Source: Bradyrhizobium mercantei
GTDB taxonomy: Bacteria; Pseudomonadota; Alphaproteobacteria; Rhizobiales; Xanthobacteraceae
NCBI RefSeq assembly: GCF_001982635.1
Contig: NZ_MKFI01000006.1
Coordinates: forward strand, 524,582 to 588,581
DNA length: 64,000 bases
Direction of reading: 5' to 3'
Position numbers and translations under genes: made by a program. Below are positions 34,549-42,571 of this stretch, piece by piece. Position 1 is the stretch's first letter; each line of letters opens with the position of its first letter. Under the pieces are notes generated by a model that did no database searches, had not been told where the DNA came from, and saw nothing but the letters and a program-made list of their open reading frames with translations.

Positions 34549-35412
34549 ATGGATCATGCAACGATTCGGGCCAATGGCGCGGCGTTCCACGTTGCGCGGA
34601 CCGGGAGCGGCCCGCCGCTGTTGCTGCTGCACGGCTGGCCGGAGTTCTGGCTGACCTGGAAGCCTGTGATGGCGCGACTCGCCGACCGCTACACCCTGAT
34701 CGCGCCCGACCTGCGCGGCTTCGGCGACAGCGACAAGCCGATAGGCGCGTACGGCCCCGACCAGCATACCGACGACATGCTGGCGCTGCTGGATGCGCTC
34801 GGCATCGACCGAGCCGGCGTGGTCGGCCACGACGTCGGCGGCGCCGTGATGCAGCCGCTCGCCCGCAAGGCGCCGGAGCGCATCGCCGGGCTGTTCTTCT
34901 TCGATTTCGTCTATCCCGGCATCGGGCCGCGGATGGCCGCGCCCGACCGGCTGAACCACATCTGGTACCAGTCGTTCCACCAGATGGAGATGGCGCCCGC
35001 GCTGGTCGGCGCCAACAGAGACAGCTGCCGCATTTATATCGGCCACTTCCTGCACAACTGGACGCACCGCAAGACCGCGTTCGACGACGTGATCGAGGAT
35101 TTTGCCGACAACTTCTTCAAGCCCGGCAACCTCGCCGGCGGCTTTGCGCATTACCGCGCCTCGCATGCGGGGCGCGTGAAGATGATGCAGGGCGAGGCGC
35201 CCGTGCTGCCGCCGATCGCGGTGCCGACCTGCATCCGCTGGGCCGAGCACGACCCGCTGTTTCCCTATCAATGGACCGACCGGCTGGGCGACACCTTTTC
35301 CAACCTGGACCTCAAGATGTTTCCCGACGTCGGGCATTTCCCGCATCGCGAGGACCCCGATCGCGCAGCCGCCGAGATCAGAGGCTTCTTCGGGCGGATC
35401 AACTGGACGTAG
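34549..35412 (+). CDS. Alpha/beta hydrolase, epoxide-hydrolase-like
   Basis: A 287-residue alpha/beta hydrolase. The oxyanion-hole motif is LLLLHGWPEFW near residue 25. The nucleophile elbow GVVGHDVGGAV near 98 carries an aspartate, as in epoxide hydrolases and haloalkane dehalogenases. The acid residue is likely in WAEHDPLFPY near 230, and the catalytic His is in VGHFPHRED near 263. HGWPExW and G-H-D favour epoxide hydrolase over dehalogenase, but no activity can be assigned firmly (fluoroacetate dehalogenase-like enzymes share the motifs). Cytoplasmic. Transcribed alone, with an inverted repeat terminator after it. A long opposite-strand frame is a shadow. Confidence 0.9.
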   Translation: MDHATIRANGAAFHVARTGSGPPLLLLHGWPEFWLTWKPVMARLADRYTLIAPDLRGFGDSDKPIGAYGPDQHTDDMLALLDALGIDRAGVVGHDVGGAVMQPLARKAPERIAGLFFFDFVYPGIGPRMAAPDRLNHIWYQSFHQMEMAPALVGANRDSCRIYIGHFLHNWTHRKTAFDDVIEDFADNFFKPGNLAGGFAHYRASHAGRVKMMQGEAPVLPPIAVPTCIRWAEHDPLFPYQWTDRLGDTFSNLDLKMFPDVGHFPHREDPDRAAAEIRGFFGRINWT

Positions 35413-35420
35413 AAAGTGGT

Positions 35421-35460
35421 GGGACCGCCAGGACGCGACAAAAACTGGCGGTCCCGTGCC
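35421..35460 (+). terminator. Likely terminator of the epoxide-hydrolase-like gene
   Basis: An 11-bp perfect stem (35421-35431 with 35445-35455) with a 13-base loop starts 8 bases after the stop codon. The tail GTGCCGCTTTT is only weakly T-rich. Confidence 0.6.
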
Positions 35461-35612
35461 GCTTTTCAATATTGCTGGCCGGGAAGTGCGGCTTCGCCGG
35501 TCGGCGGGAGCGACACGGTCCACGGTAGCGGCCGGCGCCGGATCGGCAATTCGAACCCGATCTTAACCTAACCGGTCAACCTTACCGTGCGATCCGGGCT
35601 ACGTCCGTGCTA

Positions 35613-35739
35613 ACCTCCCCTTGAAAAGGGGAGGTCGCTTTGCTCGCCAGAGCAAAGCGGGTGGGGATCAGCTCTCTCCGCATACAGCATCGCCTGCGGC
35701 TGCCCCCCATCCCGACCTTCCCCCTTTTCAGGGGGAAGG
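35613..35739. repeat. Intergenic cloverleaf-like palindromic repeat, copy B
   Basis: Outer hairpins CCTCCCCTT-GA-AAAGGGGAGG and CCTTCCCCCTTTTCAGGGGG enclose GCTTTGC-GCAAAGC and GCATCGCCTGCGGC arms, with GGGTGGGGAT facing a CCCCATCCC strand. The architecture is that of copies A and D but the sequence is more diverged. Confidence 0.7.
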
Positions 35740-35782
35740 AGAAGGCAAGATGGCGCGCGCGCGATCGCAGAAAGCGCGGGAT

Positions 35783-36928
35783 TCAGGCGTCAGCCTTCTT
35801 GGCTTTTTTGGCCTTCTTCTCGCCCTCGTCGTCCTTGTCCTTGCCGGCCTTCTTGTCGTCCTTGCCGTTGTCCTTCCGGCGATTGGTGTAGCGGGCATTG
35901 CCGAGCCCGGTTCCGATCGTCAGCACGCCCCAACGCGTGACATCCTGCATGAACGGCACCTCGGCCAGTCCCTGCGCGACGCCATCATTGTGCATCACGA
36001 TCGCGGTGTCATGATCGCCGATCTGCGGGATCGCCTCGACCAGGCTCGCCGGCAGGTTGAATTTGCTGCTCTCCCAATTGCCGGGCAGGTTCTGCGCGCC
36101 CTTTTCGATTCCGCCGTCCTCCTTGATGACGCCGGGACAGGCGATGCCGATGAACGGCGCGAGCTTGAGGTTCTCCTTCTCGGCGGCGGTGATCAGGTCC
36201 TTCAGCATCTTCACCAGCCGCTTCACCGCGCCTTCGCGCGTGGGCTCGTCATCGGCATGGCGCCACAGCTCGGATTTCCAGACCGCCGCCTTGGACAGAT
36301 CCGGCGCCTTCTTCCAGCGCGTCTCGACGATGCCGCAGCGGATATTGGTGCCGCCGATATCGACGGCGAGCACGCCGTCATGCGCCTCGAAGATCCAGGA
36401 TGGCGCGAGATGCAGCGTGCCGATCAGCCCGGCATCATCGGGATGAAAGCGGATCGGCACCATGTCGACCTTGAAATCCTCCGCCTTCAGGATGATGTCG
36501 GTGCGCGCGATCGCGAGCTCGCCGAGCCTGGAGTCGCGGAAGCCGCCGCCGACCACGATGCGCTCGGTCTTCGCCCAGGCCTTGGTGTTGAGGAAGCGCC
36601 GCGTCACATAGGCGAGCTCCTGGGCGAATTCCTCGATCGCGCTGTGCACGACCGCGGAGGCCTCGGTGTCGTCGCCGACCAGCATCTCGTCGAGCTTCTT
36701 CTTGCTGATCTTGTCCGACGGCTCGTCGCCGAACGGATCCTCGCCGGAATTGCGCAGCGGCTTGCGCCAGCGGTCGAATATCTTGCGGAAGGCGCCCTTG
36801 GAGGCGCGATCGCCGAGAAAGCCCTCGTCGTCCTTCAGCTCGATGTTGAAGCTGTCGATGTCGACGGATGGCAGCCGCGCGGCACCGTGGTGCGCGATGC
36901 CCGTGGTCAGTCCAGCGTCTTCAGCCAT
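35783..36928 (-). CDS. ROK/hexokinase-fold sugar kinase-like protein
   Basis: A 381-residue protein with an actin-like sugar-kinase core: GVLAVDIGGTNIRCGIVE near residue 188 (phosphate-1), FIGIACPGVIKEDGGIE near 265, and VLTIGTGLGNARYTN near 335. The N-terminal 180 residues are an extra region containing VVGGGFRDSRLGEL, and the last 30 residues are almost all Lys/Asp/Glu/Ala (GKDDKKAGKDKDDEGEKKAK). The order of motifs is unusual for a ROK kinase because the phosphate-binding motif is in the middle of the protein. The substrate is unknown. Transcribed alone between a repeat element and the SDR gene. Confidence 0.75.
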   Translation of the reverse strand: MAEDAGLTTGIAHHGAARLPSVDIDSFNIELKDDEGFLGDRASKGAFRKIFDRWRKPLRNSGEDPFGDEPSDKISKKKLDEMLVGDDTEASAVVHSAIEEFAQELAYVTRRFLNTKAWAKTERIVVGGGFRDSRLGELAIARTDIILKAEDFKVDMVPIRFHPDDAGLIGTLHLAPSWIFEAHDGVLAVDIGGTNIRCGIVETRWKKAPDLSKAAVWKSELWRHADDEPTREGAVKRLVKMLKDLITAAEKENLKLAPFIGIACPGVIKEDGGIEKGAQNLPGNWESSKFNLPASLVEAIPQIGDHDTAIVMHNDGVAQGLAEVPFMQDVTRWGVLTIGTGLGNARYTNRRKDNGKDDKKAGKDKDDEGEKKAKKAKKADA

Positions 36929-37043
36929 TCGCCCGTGCCTGCCCGCTTGAGGTTCTTCCGGATCAGGCTAACGGCGGGGAACTCAAATGGTTGCGTCCCG
37001 CGCGTCGGCGTTCGGCCGGGCGCGGGAGGCAATCTCGCAGGCT

Positions 37044-37847
37044 TCAGGCAGCCTTCACCCCGTAGCGCGCCGCGGGCGCGCTGCGCGACAGGTTCGGGAT
37101 CAGCTTCTGGCGGGCGGCCTCATAGGCCTGCCAGTCGGCGGCCTCCGGCAGCGACGGCACCGTGAAGACCTCGCCCTGGTCGAGGCCGGCGAGAGCGGCA
37201 TCGACCATGTCCTCCGCCTTCATCACGATCTCGCCGGGCAGATGCGCAACCGGCGTGCCGGCGATGTCCCAGAACTCGGTGGCCGTGGCGCCGGGCAGCA
37301 CCGCCTGGACCCGGACGTTCTTGTCCTTCAGCTCATGCTGCAGCGAATGCGTCAGCGCGAGCACGAAGGCCTTGCTGCCGCCGTAGACGCCGTTCAGCAG
37401 TTCCGGCTGGACGCCGACGACCGAGGCGATGTTGACGATGGTGCCGCCGCCGCGCGCGACGAATCCCGGCACCGCCGCATAGGTCAGGCGCATCAGCGCG
37501 TCGACATTGAGCGCGATCATGTCGCTCATCTTATCGACATCGGATGCAAGTAGCGGCGCGGTGGCGCCGACGCCGGCATTGTTCACCAGCACGCTGATGC
37601 CGGCATTACTGCGAAGGATGGATTCGATCCGCGAGACGTCGGCGCGCTTGCTGAGGTCGGCGGTGACGATCTCGATCGAACGGCCGGTCTCCGCCGCGAG
37701 ACGCTTGGCGAGCCCATCGAGGCGCTCGCGATTGCGTGCGACGAGGATCAGATCGTAGCCACGCCGTGCGAGCCGGTCCGCATAGATGGCACCGATTCCG
37801 GACGACGCACCTGTCACGAGCGCCGTTCCCTTGGCTGACTTGGTCAT
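37044..37847 (-). CDS. Short-chain dehydrogenase/reductase
   Basis: A 267-residue NAD(P)-dependent oxidoreductase. The cofactor motif is ALVTGASSGIGAIYAD near residue 9, VLVNNAGVGATAPL near 86, catalytic Ser in IVNIASVVG near 136, and Tyr-x3-Lys in GVYGGSKAFVLAL near 154. VLPGATATEF near 182 is the post-active-site loop. Substrate unknown. Its start at 37847 faces the GlxA-type regulator across 125 bases, which makes it the likely target of that regulator. Confidence 0.92.
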   Translation of the reverse strand: MTKSAKGTALVTGASSGIGAIYADRLARRGYDLILVARNRERLDGLAKRLAAETGRSIEIVTADLSKRADVSRIESILRSNAGISVLVNNAGVGATAPLLASDVDKMSDMIALNVDALMRLTYAAVPGFVARGGGTIVNIASVVGVQPELLNGVYGGSKAFVLALTHSLQHELKDKNVRVQAVLPGATATEFWDIAGTPVAHLPGEIVMKAEDMVDAALAGLDQGEVFTVPSLPEAADWQAYEAARQKLIPNLSRSAPAARYGVKAA

Positions 37848-37914
37848 GTTGGTCTCCTGTTTGACCGTGGACGGCCGGTTTTGGCCGCAAGTCAGGTTTT
37901 AGGCTCCCCCTTGC

Positions 37915-37951
37915 ATGTCTCAAATGTCATATATACACCTTTTTAGGACAT
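37915..37951. promoter_or_regulatory. ATGTC motifs in the SDR/GlxA divergent promoter
   Basis: Two direct ATGTC copies (37915-37919 and 37924-37928) and one inverted copy (GACAT, 37947-37951) flank an AT-rich stretch (ATATATACACCTTTTTAG) that probably contains a -10 element. This is a possible operator of the GlxA-type regulator. Confidence 0.4.
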
Positions 37952-37972
37952 CATTTGCCGCCGGAGGGTTCC

Positions 37973-38923
37973 ATGCAGGAGATCGGCTTCGTCATCTTCC
38001 CGGAATTCCAGGTGATGGGCTTCGCCGCCATCACCGCGTTCGAGGTCGCCAATCTGATCGCGGGTGAGCCGTTCTACGAGGTCACGCTGCTGTCGGAGAA
38101 TGGCGGCCCGGTGCGCTCATCCGCCGGCTTCAATGTCGAGACCGAAGCCTTCGGCGCGCGCAGCTTCGACACGCTGTTCATCGGCGCCGGCCACGAGCTG
38201 CATCCGGCATCGCCGAAACTGACCGAGTACATCCGGCGCGCGATGACGGCATCGCAGCGCATCGCAGCACCCTGCATCGGCGCCTTCTCGCTGGCTGAAG
38301 CCGGCCTGCTCGATGGCCGACGCGTCTCCACGCATTGGCAATTCGCCGCCGAATTGCAGGCGCGATTTCCGAGGCTCAAGGTCGAGCAGGACCGCATCTA
38401 CATCGTCGATGGGCCGATCTGGACCTCGGCCGGCATGACCGCGACGATCGATCTGGCGCTGGCGATGGTCGAGCATGATCTCGGTGTCGAGGTCGCCCGT
38501 TCGGTGGCGCGCAAGCTCGTGGTCTATCATCGCCGCACCGGCGGACAGTCGCAGTTTTCCGCGCTGCTCGAGCTCGCGCCGAAATCCGACCGCGTGCAGA
38601 ACGCGCTCAACTACGCCAAGGCACATCTGCGCAACGAGCTCTCGGTCGAGGAATTGGCCGAGGTGGCACGGCTCAGCCCGCGCCAGTTCAGCCGCGCCTT
38701 CCGCGCCGAGACCGGCCAGTCGCCGGCCAAGGCGATCGAGCAGCTCCGGGTCGAGGCCGCGCGCGAACTGATCGGCGACGGCCGCCATTCGATGGACGAA
38801 ATTGCCGGCGAGACCGGCTTTGCCGATCGCGAGCGGATGCGGCGGGCGTTCCTGCGGGTGCTCGGCCAGCCGCCGCAGACCATCCGCCGGCACGCGCGGG
38901 CCGCCGCACAAACCGCGGCCTGA
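37973..38923 (+). CDS. GlxA family AraC-type transcriptional regulator
   Basis: A 316-residue regulator with an N-terminal DJ-1/PfpI-like domain (about residues 3-170: IGFVIFPEFQVMGFAAIT; AAPCIGAFSLAEAGLLDG with a nucleophile-elbow Cys) and a C-terminal AraC double HTH (about 215-305: LSVEELAEVARLSPRQFSRA; SMDEIAGETGFADRERMRRA). The start at 37973 has GGAGGG 5 bases upstream; a TTG frame from 37955 is less likely. Proteins of this class sense small metabolites. Divergence from an SDR gene and the ATGTC motifs between them suggest a local regulatory pair. Confidence 0.92.
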   Translation: MQEIGFVIFPEFQVMGFAAITAFEVANLIAGEPFYEVTLLSENGGPVRSSAGFNVETEAFGARSFDTLFIGAGHELHPASPKLTEYIRRAMTASQRIAAPCIGAFSLAEAGLLDGRRVSTHWQFAAELQARFPRLKVEQDRIYIVDGPIWTSAGMTATIDLALAMVEHDLGVEVARSVARKLVVYHRRTGGQSQFSALLELAPKSDRVQNALNYAKAHLRNELSVEELAEVARLSPRQFSRAFRAETGQSPAKAIEQLRVEAARELIGDGRHSMDEIAGETGFADRERMRRAFLRVLGQPPQTIRRHARAAAQTAA

Positions 38924-38989
38924 ACCGTCAATCGTGGCCAAAATCACGCCAAACCCTTCATCTTTGGCCGGTTTTTGCCCTGCTTTACC

Positions 38990-39017
38990 TTGACTCTGCA
39001 TCGTTTGCGGCTATAAG
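38990..39017 (+). promoter_or_regulatory. Sigma-70 promoter of rplU-rpmA
   Basis: TTGACT (38990-38995) and TATAAG (39012-39017) are separated by 16 bases. This is the best housekeeping promoter match in the window. It predicts transcription from about 39024 and a leader of roughly 155 bases. Confidence 0.75.
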
Positions 39018-39027
39018 TCCGCCCATC

Positions 39028-39060
39028 CGGCGCGGGGATTTCTCGCGCCGATTGTTTTTG
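39028..39060 (+). promoter_or_regulatory. Hairpin with U-tract in the rplU leader
   Basis: A 7-bp GC-only stem (39028-39034 with 39044-39050) with a 9-base loop is followed by ATTGTTTTTG. It lies just after the predicted start of transcription. It could be an attenuator-like or leader-stabilising structure for ribosomal protein L21 autoregulation. Confidence 0.4.
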
Positions 39061-39179
39061 TGCGAGCCATTTGGGAATTCATTCCCTTTCGCGCAAAACA
39101 CGCAACCCATAGCGACTGAACAAAAAGCCGACCCGGGCGATCCGTCCGAGGCCGGGATCGAACACGAAGGAATCAAACG

Positions 39180-39656
39180 ATGTTCGCAGTCATCAAAACC
39201 GGCGGCCGGCAATACCGTGTCGTTCCGAATGATGTACTCGAGATTGGCAAGATCGCCGGCGATGTCGGCACGATCGTGCAGCTAGGCGAAGTTCTGGTGC
39301 TCGGCGGTGATACGCCGGTGCTGGGAACGCCCACCGTGGCAGGCGCCACCGTTGCGGCCGAAGTGCTGCAGCACAAGCGCGGCGCCAAGGTGATCGCGTT
39401 CAAGAAGCGTCGCCGCAAGAATTCACGCCGCAAGCGCGGCTATCGCGATGAGCTCACGGTGCTTCGCATCACCGAGATCCTGGCCGATAACGCCAAGCCG
39501 ACCATCGGCCCGCGGCCGAAGAAGGAAAAGGTCGCAGCTCCCGCCGATGGCGAGGACGCAGCGCCGAAGGCGGCCAAGAAGAAGGCGCCCGCAAAGGCGC
39601 CGGCCGCGAAAAAGGCTCCGGCCAAGAAGGCCGCCGCCAAGAGCGAGAAGAAGTGA
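39180..39656 (+). CDS. rplU: 50S ribosomal protein L21
   Basis: A 158-residue component of the large ribosomal subunit that binds 23S rRNA. The canonical L21 core (residues 1-102) includes MFAVIKTGGRQYRV at the start, and AFKKRRRKNSRRKRGYRDEL near 80 is the rRNA-binding segment. The last about 45 residues are an Ala/Lys/Pro-rich extension (KKKAPAKAPAAKKAPAKKAA), longer than the roughly 103 residues of E. coli L21 and typical of Bradyrhizobium and relatives. First gene of the rplU-rpmA unit, with a strong sigma-70 promoter and a long leader. Confidence 0.98.
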   Translation: MFAVIKTGGRQYRVVPNDVLEIGKIAGDVGTIVQLGEVLVLGGDTPVLGTPTVAGATVAAEVLQHKRGAKVIAFKKRRRKNSRRKRGYRDELTVLRITEILADNAKPTIGPRPKKEKVAAPADGEDAAPKAAKKKAPAKAPAAKKAPAKKAAAKSEKK

Positions 39657-39748
39657 TCGTTACGCTTCCAGATGTGAAGCGTGACAAAACGTGAAATGAT
39701 TCCGTCAAGGAATTGATCTAGAGATCAAAGCGAAGTCGGAGACGAGCT

Positions 39749-40018
39749 ATGGCTCATAAAAAAGCAGGCGGTTCATCGCGCAACGGACGTGATTCCAAGG
39801 GCAAGCGCCTTGGCATCAAGGCGTTCGGTGGCGAGCGTGTGATCCCCGGAAACATCATCGCGCGTCAGCGCGGCACCACCTGGCATCCTGGCCTTAATGT
39901 CGGCATGGGCACCGACCATACTCTCTTCGCCAAGGTCGAGGGTCATGTCGAGTTCCGTGCCAAAGCCAACGGCCGCACATTCGTATCGGTTATCCCGATG
40001 GCGCAGGCGGCCGAGTAG
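39749..40018 (+). CDS. rpmA: 50S ribosomal protein L27
   Basis: An 89-residue protein of the large subunit near the peptidyl transferase centre. MAHKKAGGSSRNGRDSKGKR at the start is the flexible N-terminal tail that contacts tRNA, and NIIARQRGTTWHPGLNVGMG is the family core. The N-terminus has no processing peptide of the Firmicutes type. It lies 92 bases after rplU and is followed by a clear terminator. Confidence 0.98.
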   Translation: MAHKKAGGSSRNGRDSKGKRLGIKAFGGERVIPGNIIARQRGTTWHPGLNVGMGTDHTLFAKVEGHVEFRAKANGRTFVSVIPMAQAAE

Positions 40019-40080
40019 ACGGTGGACACACATGAGTCCGCCGGGTCCTGTTGAACCGGCGGAGCAGCAAAGAGCTCCAA

Positions 40081-40111
40081 GGGGAGGCGGGATGACCGGC
40101 CTCCCCTTTTT
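40081..40111 (+). terminator. Intrinsic terminator of rplU-rpmA
   Basis: An 8-bp stem GGGGAGGC/GCCTCCCC (40081-40088 with 40099-40106) with a 10-base loop is followed by TTTTT. It lies 63 bases after the rpmA stop. Confidence 0.85.
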
Positions 40112-40187
40112 GTTGCGCGCGATCCGGTTCGACCGCGCGTGACGTTCCAAGCGTTGCGTATCGATTATCGCATCACAGGAGCTCGAC

Positions 40188-40784
40188 ATGTTGCAGGACA
40201 TCCCGACGCCGACCTTGCGTGAGGCAAGAGCTTGCGTCCTCGAGACCGAACGGCTGACATTGCGCAAGCCGACGCTCGCGGACGTAAAAGCAATCGCACG
40301 CCTCGCCAATGATCGCCGCATCGCGGAGAACACCCGCCGCCTGCCGCATCCCTATACCCAGGACGACGCCATCGACTTCGTGCGCGCACTCGGCGCCGGC
40401 GGCCGCGAGACCGTATTCCTGATCGAGAACAATCACACGCCGATCGGCATGGTCGGCATCGACTGGCGCGAAGAGAACTCGGCCGAACTCGGCTACTGGC
40501 TCGGCGTCGACCATTGGGGCCAGGGTTTCGGCACCGAGGCCGCGCGCGCAGTGATCGATTACTTCTTCGAGGAATTCGACCTCGACCAGCTGATCTCGGG
40601 CGCCCGCGTCGTCAATCCGTCGTCGCGCAATATCCTCGAGAAGTGCGGCTTCCAGTGGGGCGGCGTCGAGCTGCACCGCTTCGAGGCGCTGGGCTCGTCG
40701 AGCCCGGTCGACTGCTTCCGCCTGTCGCGCAGCGTCTGGGCCTCGCTGAAGAGCTGGAACAACTCGATCCGGCGGGAGAGCTGA
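40188..40784 (+). CDS. GNAT family N-acetyltransferase (RimJ/RimL type)
   Basis: A 198-residue acetyl-CoA-dependent acetyltransferase. ETERLTLRKPTLADVKAIAR near residue 17 starts the domain. GMVGIDWREENSAELGYWLG near 85 is the central sheet, and HWGQGFGTEAARAVIDYFF near 107 is the acetyl-CoA-binding loop (Q-x-x-G-x-G/A). NPSSRNILEKCGFQ near 143 is the conserved C-terminal motif. Members acetylate protein N-termini or small amines; the target is unknown. It lies after the rpmA terminator and before a palindromic repeat, so it is monocistronic. Confidence 0.9.
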   Translation: MLQDIPTPTLREARACVLETERLTLRKPTLADVKAIARLANDRRIAENTRRLPHPYTQDDAIDFVRALGAGGRETVFLIENNHTPIGMVGIDWREENSAELGYWLGVDHWGQGFGTEAARAVIDYFFEEFDLDQLISGARVVNPSSRNILEKCGFQWGGVELHRFEALGSSSPVDCFRLSRSVWASLKSWNNSIRRES

Positions 40785-40794
40785 GGCTGTCTTC

Positions 40795-40965
40795 ACCCTC
40801 CCCTGGAGGGGGAGGGTCGCTGCGCATGCAGCGAAGCGGAATGCGCAGCGGGGTGGGGTGATCTCTCCACTCGGGCACTGTTGGATGAGGAAAGACCTTC
40901 ACCCCACCCCGTCTCACATTTCGCTGCGCTCAATGTGATCCGACCCTCCCCCTCCAGGGGAGGGT
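40795..40965. repeat. Intergenic cloverleaf-like palindromic repeat, copy C
   Basis: Outer hairpins CCCTCCCCTGGAGGGGGAGGG and CCCTCCCCCTCCAGGGGAGGG enclose GCTGCGCAT...ATGCGCAGC and TCACATT...AATGTGA arms. GGGGTGGGGTGA pairs with TCACCCCACCCC. It is the longest copy and lies between convergent genes. Confidence 0.85.
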
Positions 40966-40970
40966 AAGAA

Positions 40971-41885
40971 TCAGGCCGGCGGATTGACCGCGGAGTCCGG
41001 ACGACCCAGCTGCTGCTCGCGCACGAAGATGTAGAGGCCGGCCGCGATGATGATGGCGGCGCCGATGATGGTGGCCCAGGACGGCACGTCGCCGAACACC
41101 ACGAAGCCGAAGATCACCGCCCAGACGATCATCGAATACTGATACGGCACCACCACGCTCGCCGGCGCGAGCTTCAGCGAGCGGTTCACGCAGAGCAGCG
41201 CCGCGACCGAGATGATGCCGGCGGTGAAGAACAGCACGAGGCTGCCGGCCGATGGCGTCACCCAGCCGAACGGCGACAGCACGAGGCCAAGGATGAAGGT
41301 GCCGCCGAATTGCGTCGTCGCCAGCACGATATCCGGCGTCGCGCGCAGCGAGCGCGTGATCAGCATCAGCACCGCAAACGACAGGCTGCCGCCCAGCGCG
41401 ATCATCGCCGGCCAGCTGATGGTCTGCGCGGATGGCCTGAGCGCAATCAGCACCCCGCAGAAGCCGACCAGGATCGCGGTCCAGCGCCGCCAGCCGATAT
41501 GCTCGCCGAGCACGAGGCCCGACATCGCGGTGACGAAGATCGGCCCAGCCAGATAATAGGTGATGACGTCGGCGAGCGGCAGATAGACGGTTGCGAGGAA
41601 GAACGCCGCGACCTCCAGCGTCGACAGTATGACCCGCAGCAATTGCAGCCACGGCCGCTCCAGATGCAGGAAATCGGCGCGCCGCTGCCACACGATCGGC
41701 AGCAGCACCAGCAGCGCCGCGCAGGCGCGCAGCCACAGCAATTGCCCGACCGAATAGGTGGCGACGATGAATTTGCCCATCGCGTCGCCGAACGAGAACA
41801 TGAAGATCGACAGCAGCATCAAGCCGATGCCGGCGAGCCGCGCCGATCGATCGTCGTAGGAGGACAGTTTTGCGAACAGGCTCAT
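40971..41885 (-). CDS. DMT/EamA family transporter
   Basis: A 304-residue inner-membrane protein with about 10 hydrophobic segments forming two EamA repeats (first: LAGIGLMLLSIFMFSFGDAM, about residues 15-150; second: MIALGGSLSFAVLMLITRSL, about 160-290). Members export amino acids, nucleotides or other metabolites; the substrate is unknown. The start at 41885 (MSLFAKLSSYDD) is preferred over longer frames that add a hydrophilic, non-homologous N-terminus. Divergent from the MaoC-type gene. Confidence 0.9.
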   Translation of the reverse strand: MSLFAKLSSYDDRSARLAGIGLMLLSIFMFSFGDAMGKFIVATYSVGQLLWLRACAALLVLLPIVWQRRADFLHLERPWLQLLRVILSTLEVAAFFLATVYLPLADVITYYLAGPIFVTAMSGLVLGEHIGWRRWTAILVGFCGVLIALRPSAQTISWPAMIALGGSLSFAVLMLITRSLRATPDIVLATTQFGGTFILGLVLSPFGWVTPSAGSLVLFFTAGIISVAALLCVNRSLKLAPASVVVPYQYSMIVWAVIFGFVVFGDVPSWATIIGAAIIIAAGLYIFVREQQLGRPDSAVNPPA

Positions 41886-42052
41886 CGTTGTCTTGTTGTC
41901 GCCGCCTCTGAGTCGGGCCGGTCGTATCGCCGGTTTTACCGACGTGGCGGTGCAGGACAACCCCGGCGAGGGCATATCGAACCAATTGTCGCAGTGCCGC
42001 GGCTGCGCTACGGCTGGGCCCGCCATTCAAGAAACAGAGCAGGAAACGCCGC

Positions 42053-42532
42053 ATGAGCGAATTCGACCCCACCCAGCATCGCATGGTCCCCGCGCAGCGC
42101 TGGTTCGAGGATTTCGTGCTCGGCGAGCGCTTCGTGATTCCGAGCCGGACCCAGACCTCGGCGGTATTCGCCGCGTTCCAGACCGCCAGCGGCGACACCC
42201 ATCCGATCCATTACGACGTCGAATATTGCCGCAGCCGCGGCATGCCGGATTTGCTCGCCCACGGCTTCCAGACCCTGGTGCACACCGCGCCCGGCGCGGG
42301 GCTGTTTCCCTATGTCGTCGAGGAGTCGCTGATCGGCTTCCTGGAACAGTCGAGCAAGTTCCTGAAACCGGTCTATGCCGGCGATACCATCTACCCCGCG
42401 CTCGAGGTGATCGAGCTGTCGCCGGGCAAGACCACCGGTGTCGTGACGCTGCGCTCGACCGTGCACAACCAGCGCCGCGAGCTGGTGCTGGAGGGGATGC
42501 AGAAATTCCTGGTCCGGAGGCGGCCCGCCTAG
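42053..42532 (+). CDS. MaoC-like (R)-specific enoyl-CoA hydratase
   Basis: A 159-residue hot-dog-fold protein. The hydratase-2 motif is visible as FQTASGDTHPIHYDVEYCR near residue 42, with the catalytic Asp and His; LLAHGFQTLVHTAPGAGLF follows. QSSKFLKPVYAGDTIYPALE near 100 is the second half of the fold. It hydrates or dehydrates acyl-CoA or thioester substrates; the exact substrate is unknown. Single-gene unit, divergent from the transporter and followed by a palindromic repeat. Confidence 0.9.
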   Translation: MSEFDPTQHRMVPAQRWFEDFVLGERFVIPSRTQTSAVFAAFQTASGDTHPIHYDVEYCRSRGMPDLLAHGFQTLVHTAPGAGLFPYVVEESLIGFLEQSSKFLKPVYAGDTIYPALEVIELSPGKTTGVVTLRSTVHNQRRELVLEGMQKFLVRRRPA

Positions 42533-42571
42533 GAACATGATGAGATGAGGTTGAGCTGGAACGGCGTCGAA

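Noticed and set aside
34378..35523. 381-codon minus-strand frame opposite the epoxide-hydrolase-like gene
   Set aside because: The plus-strand gene has a full catalytic triad and terminator; the minus frame has no recognisable domain.
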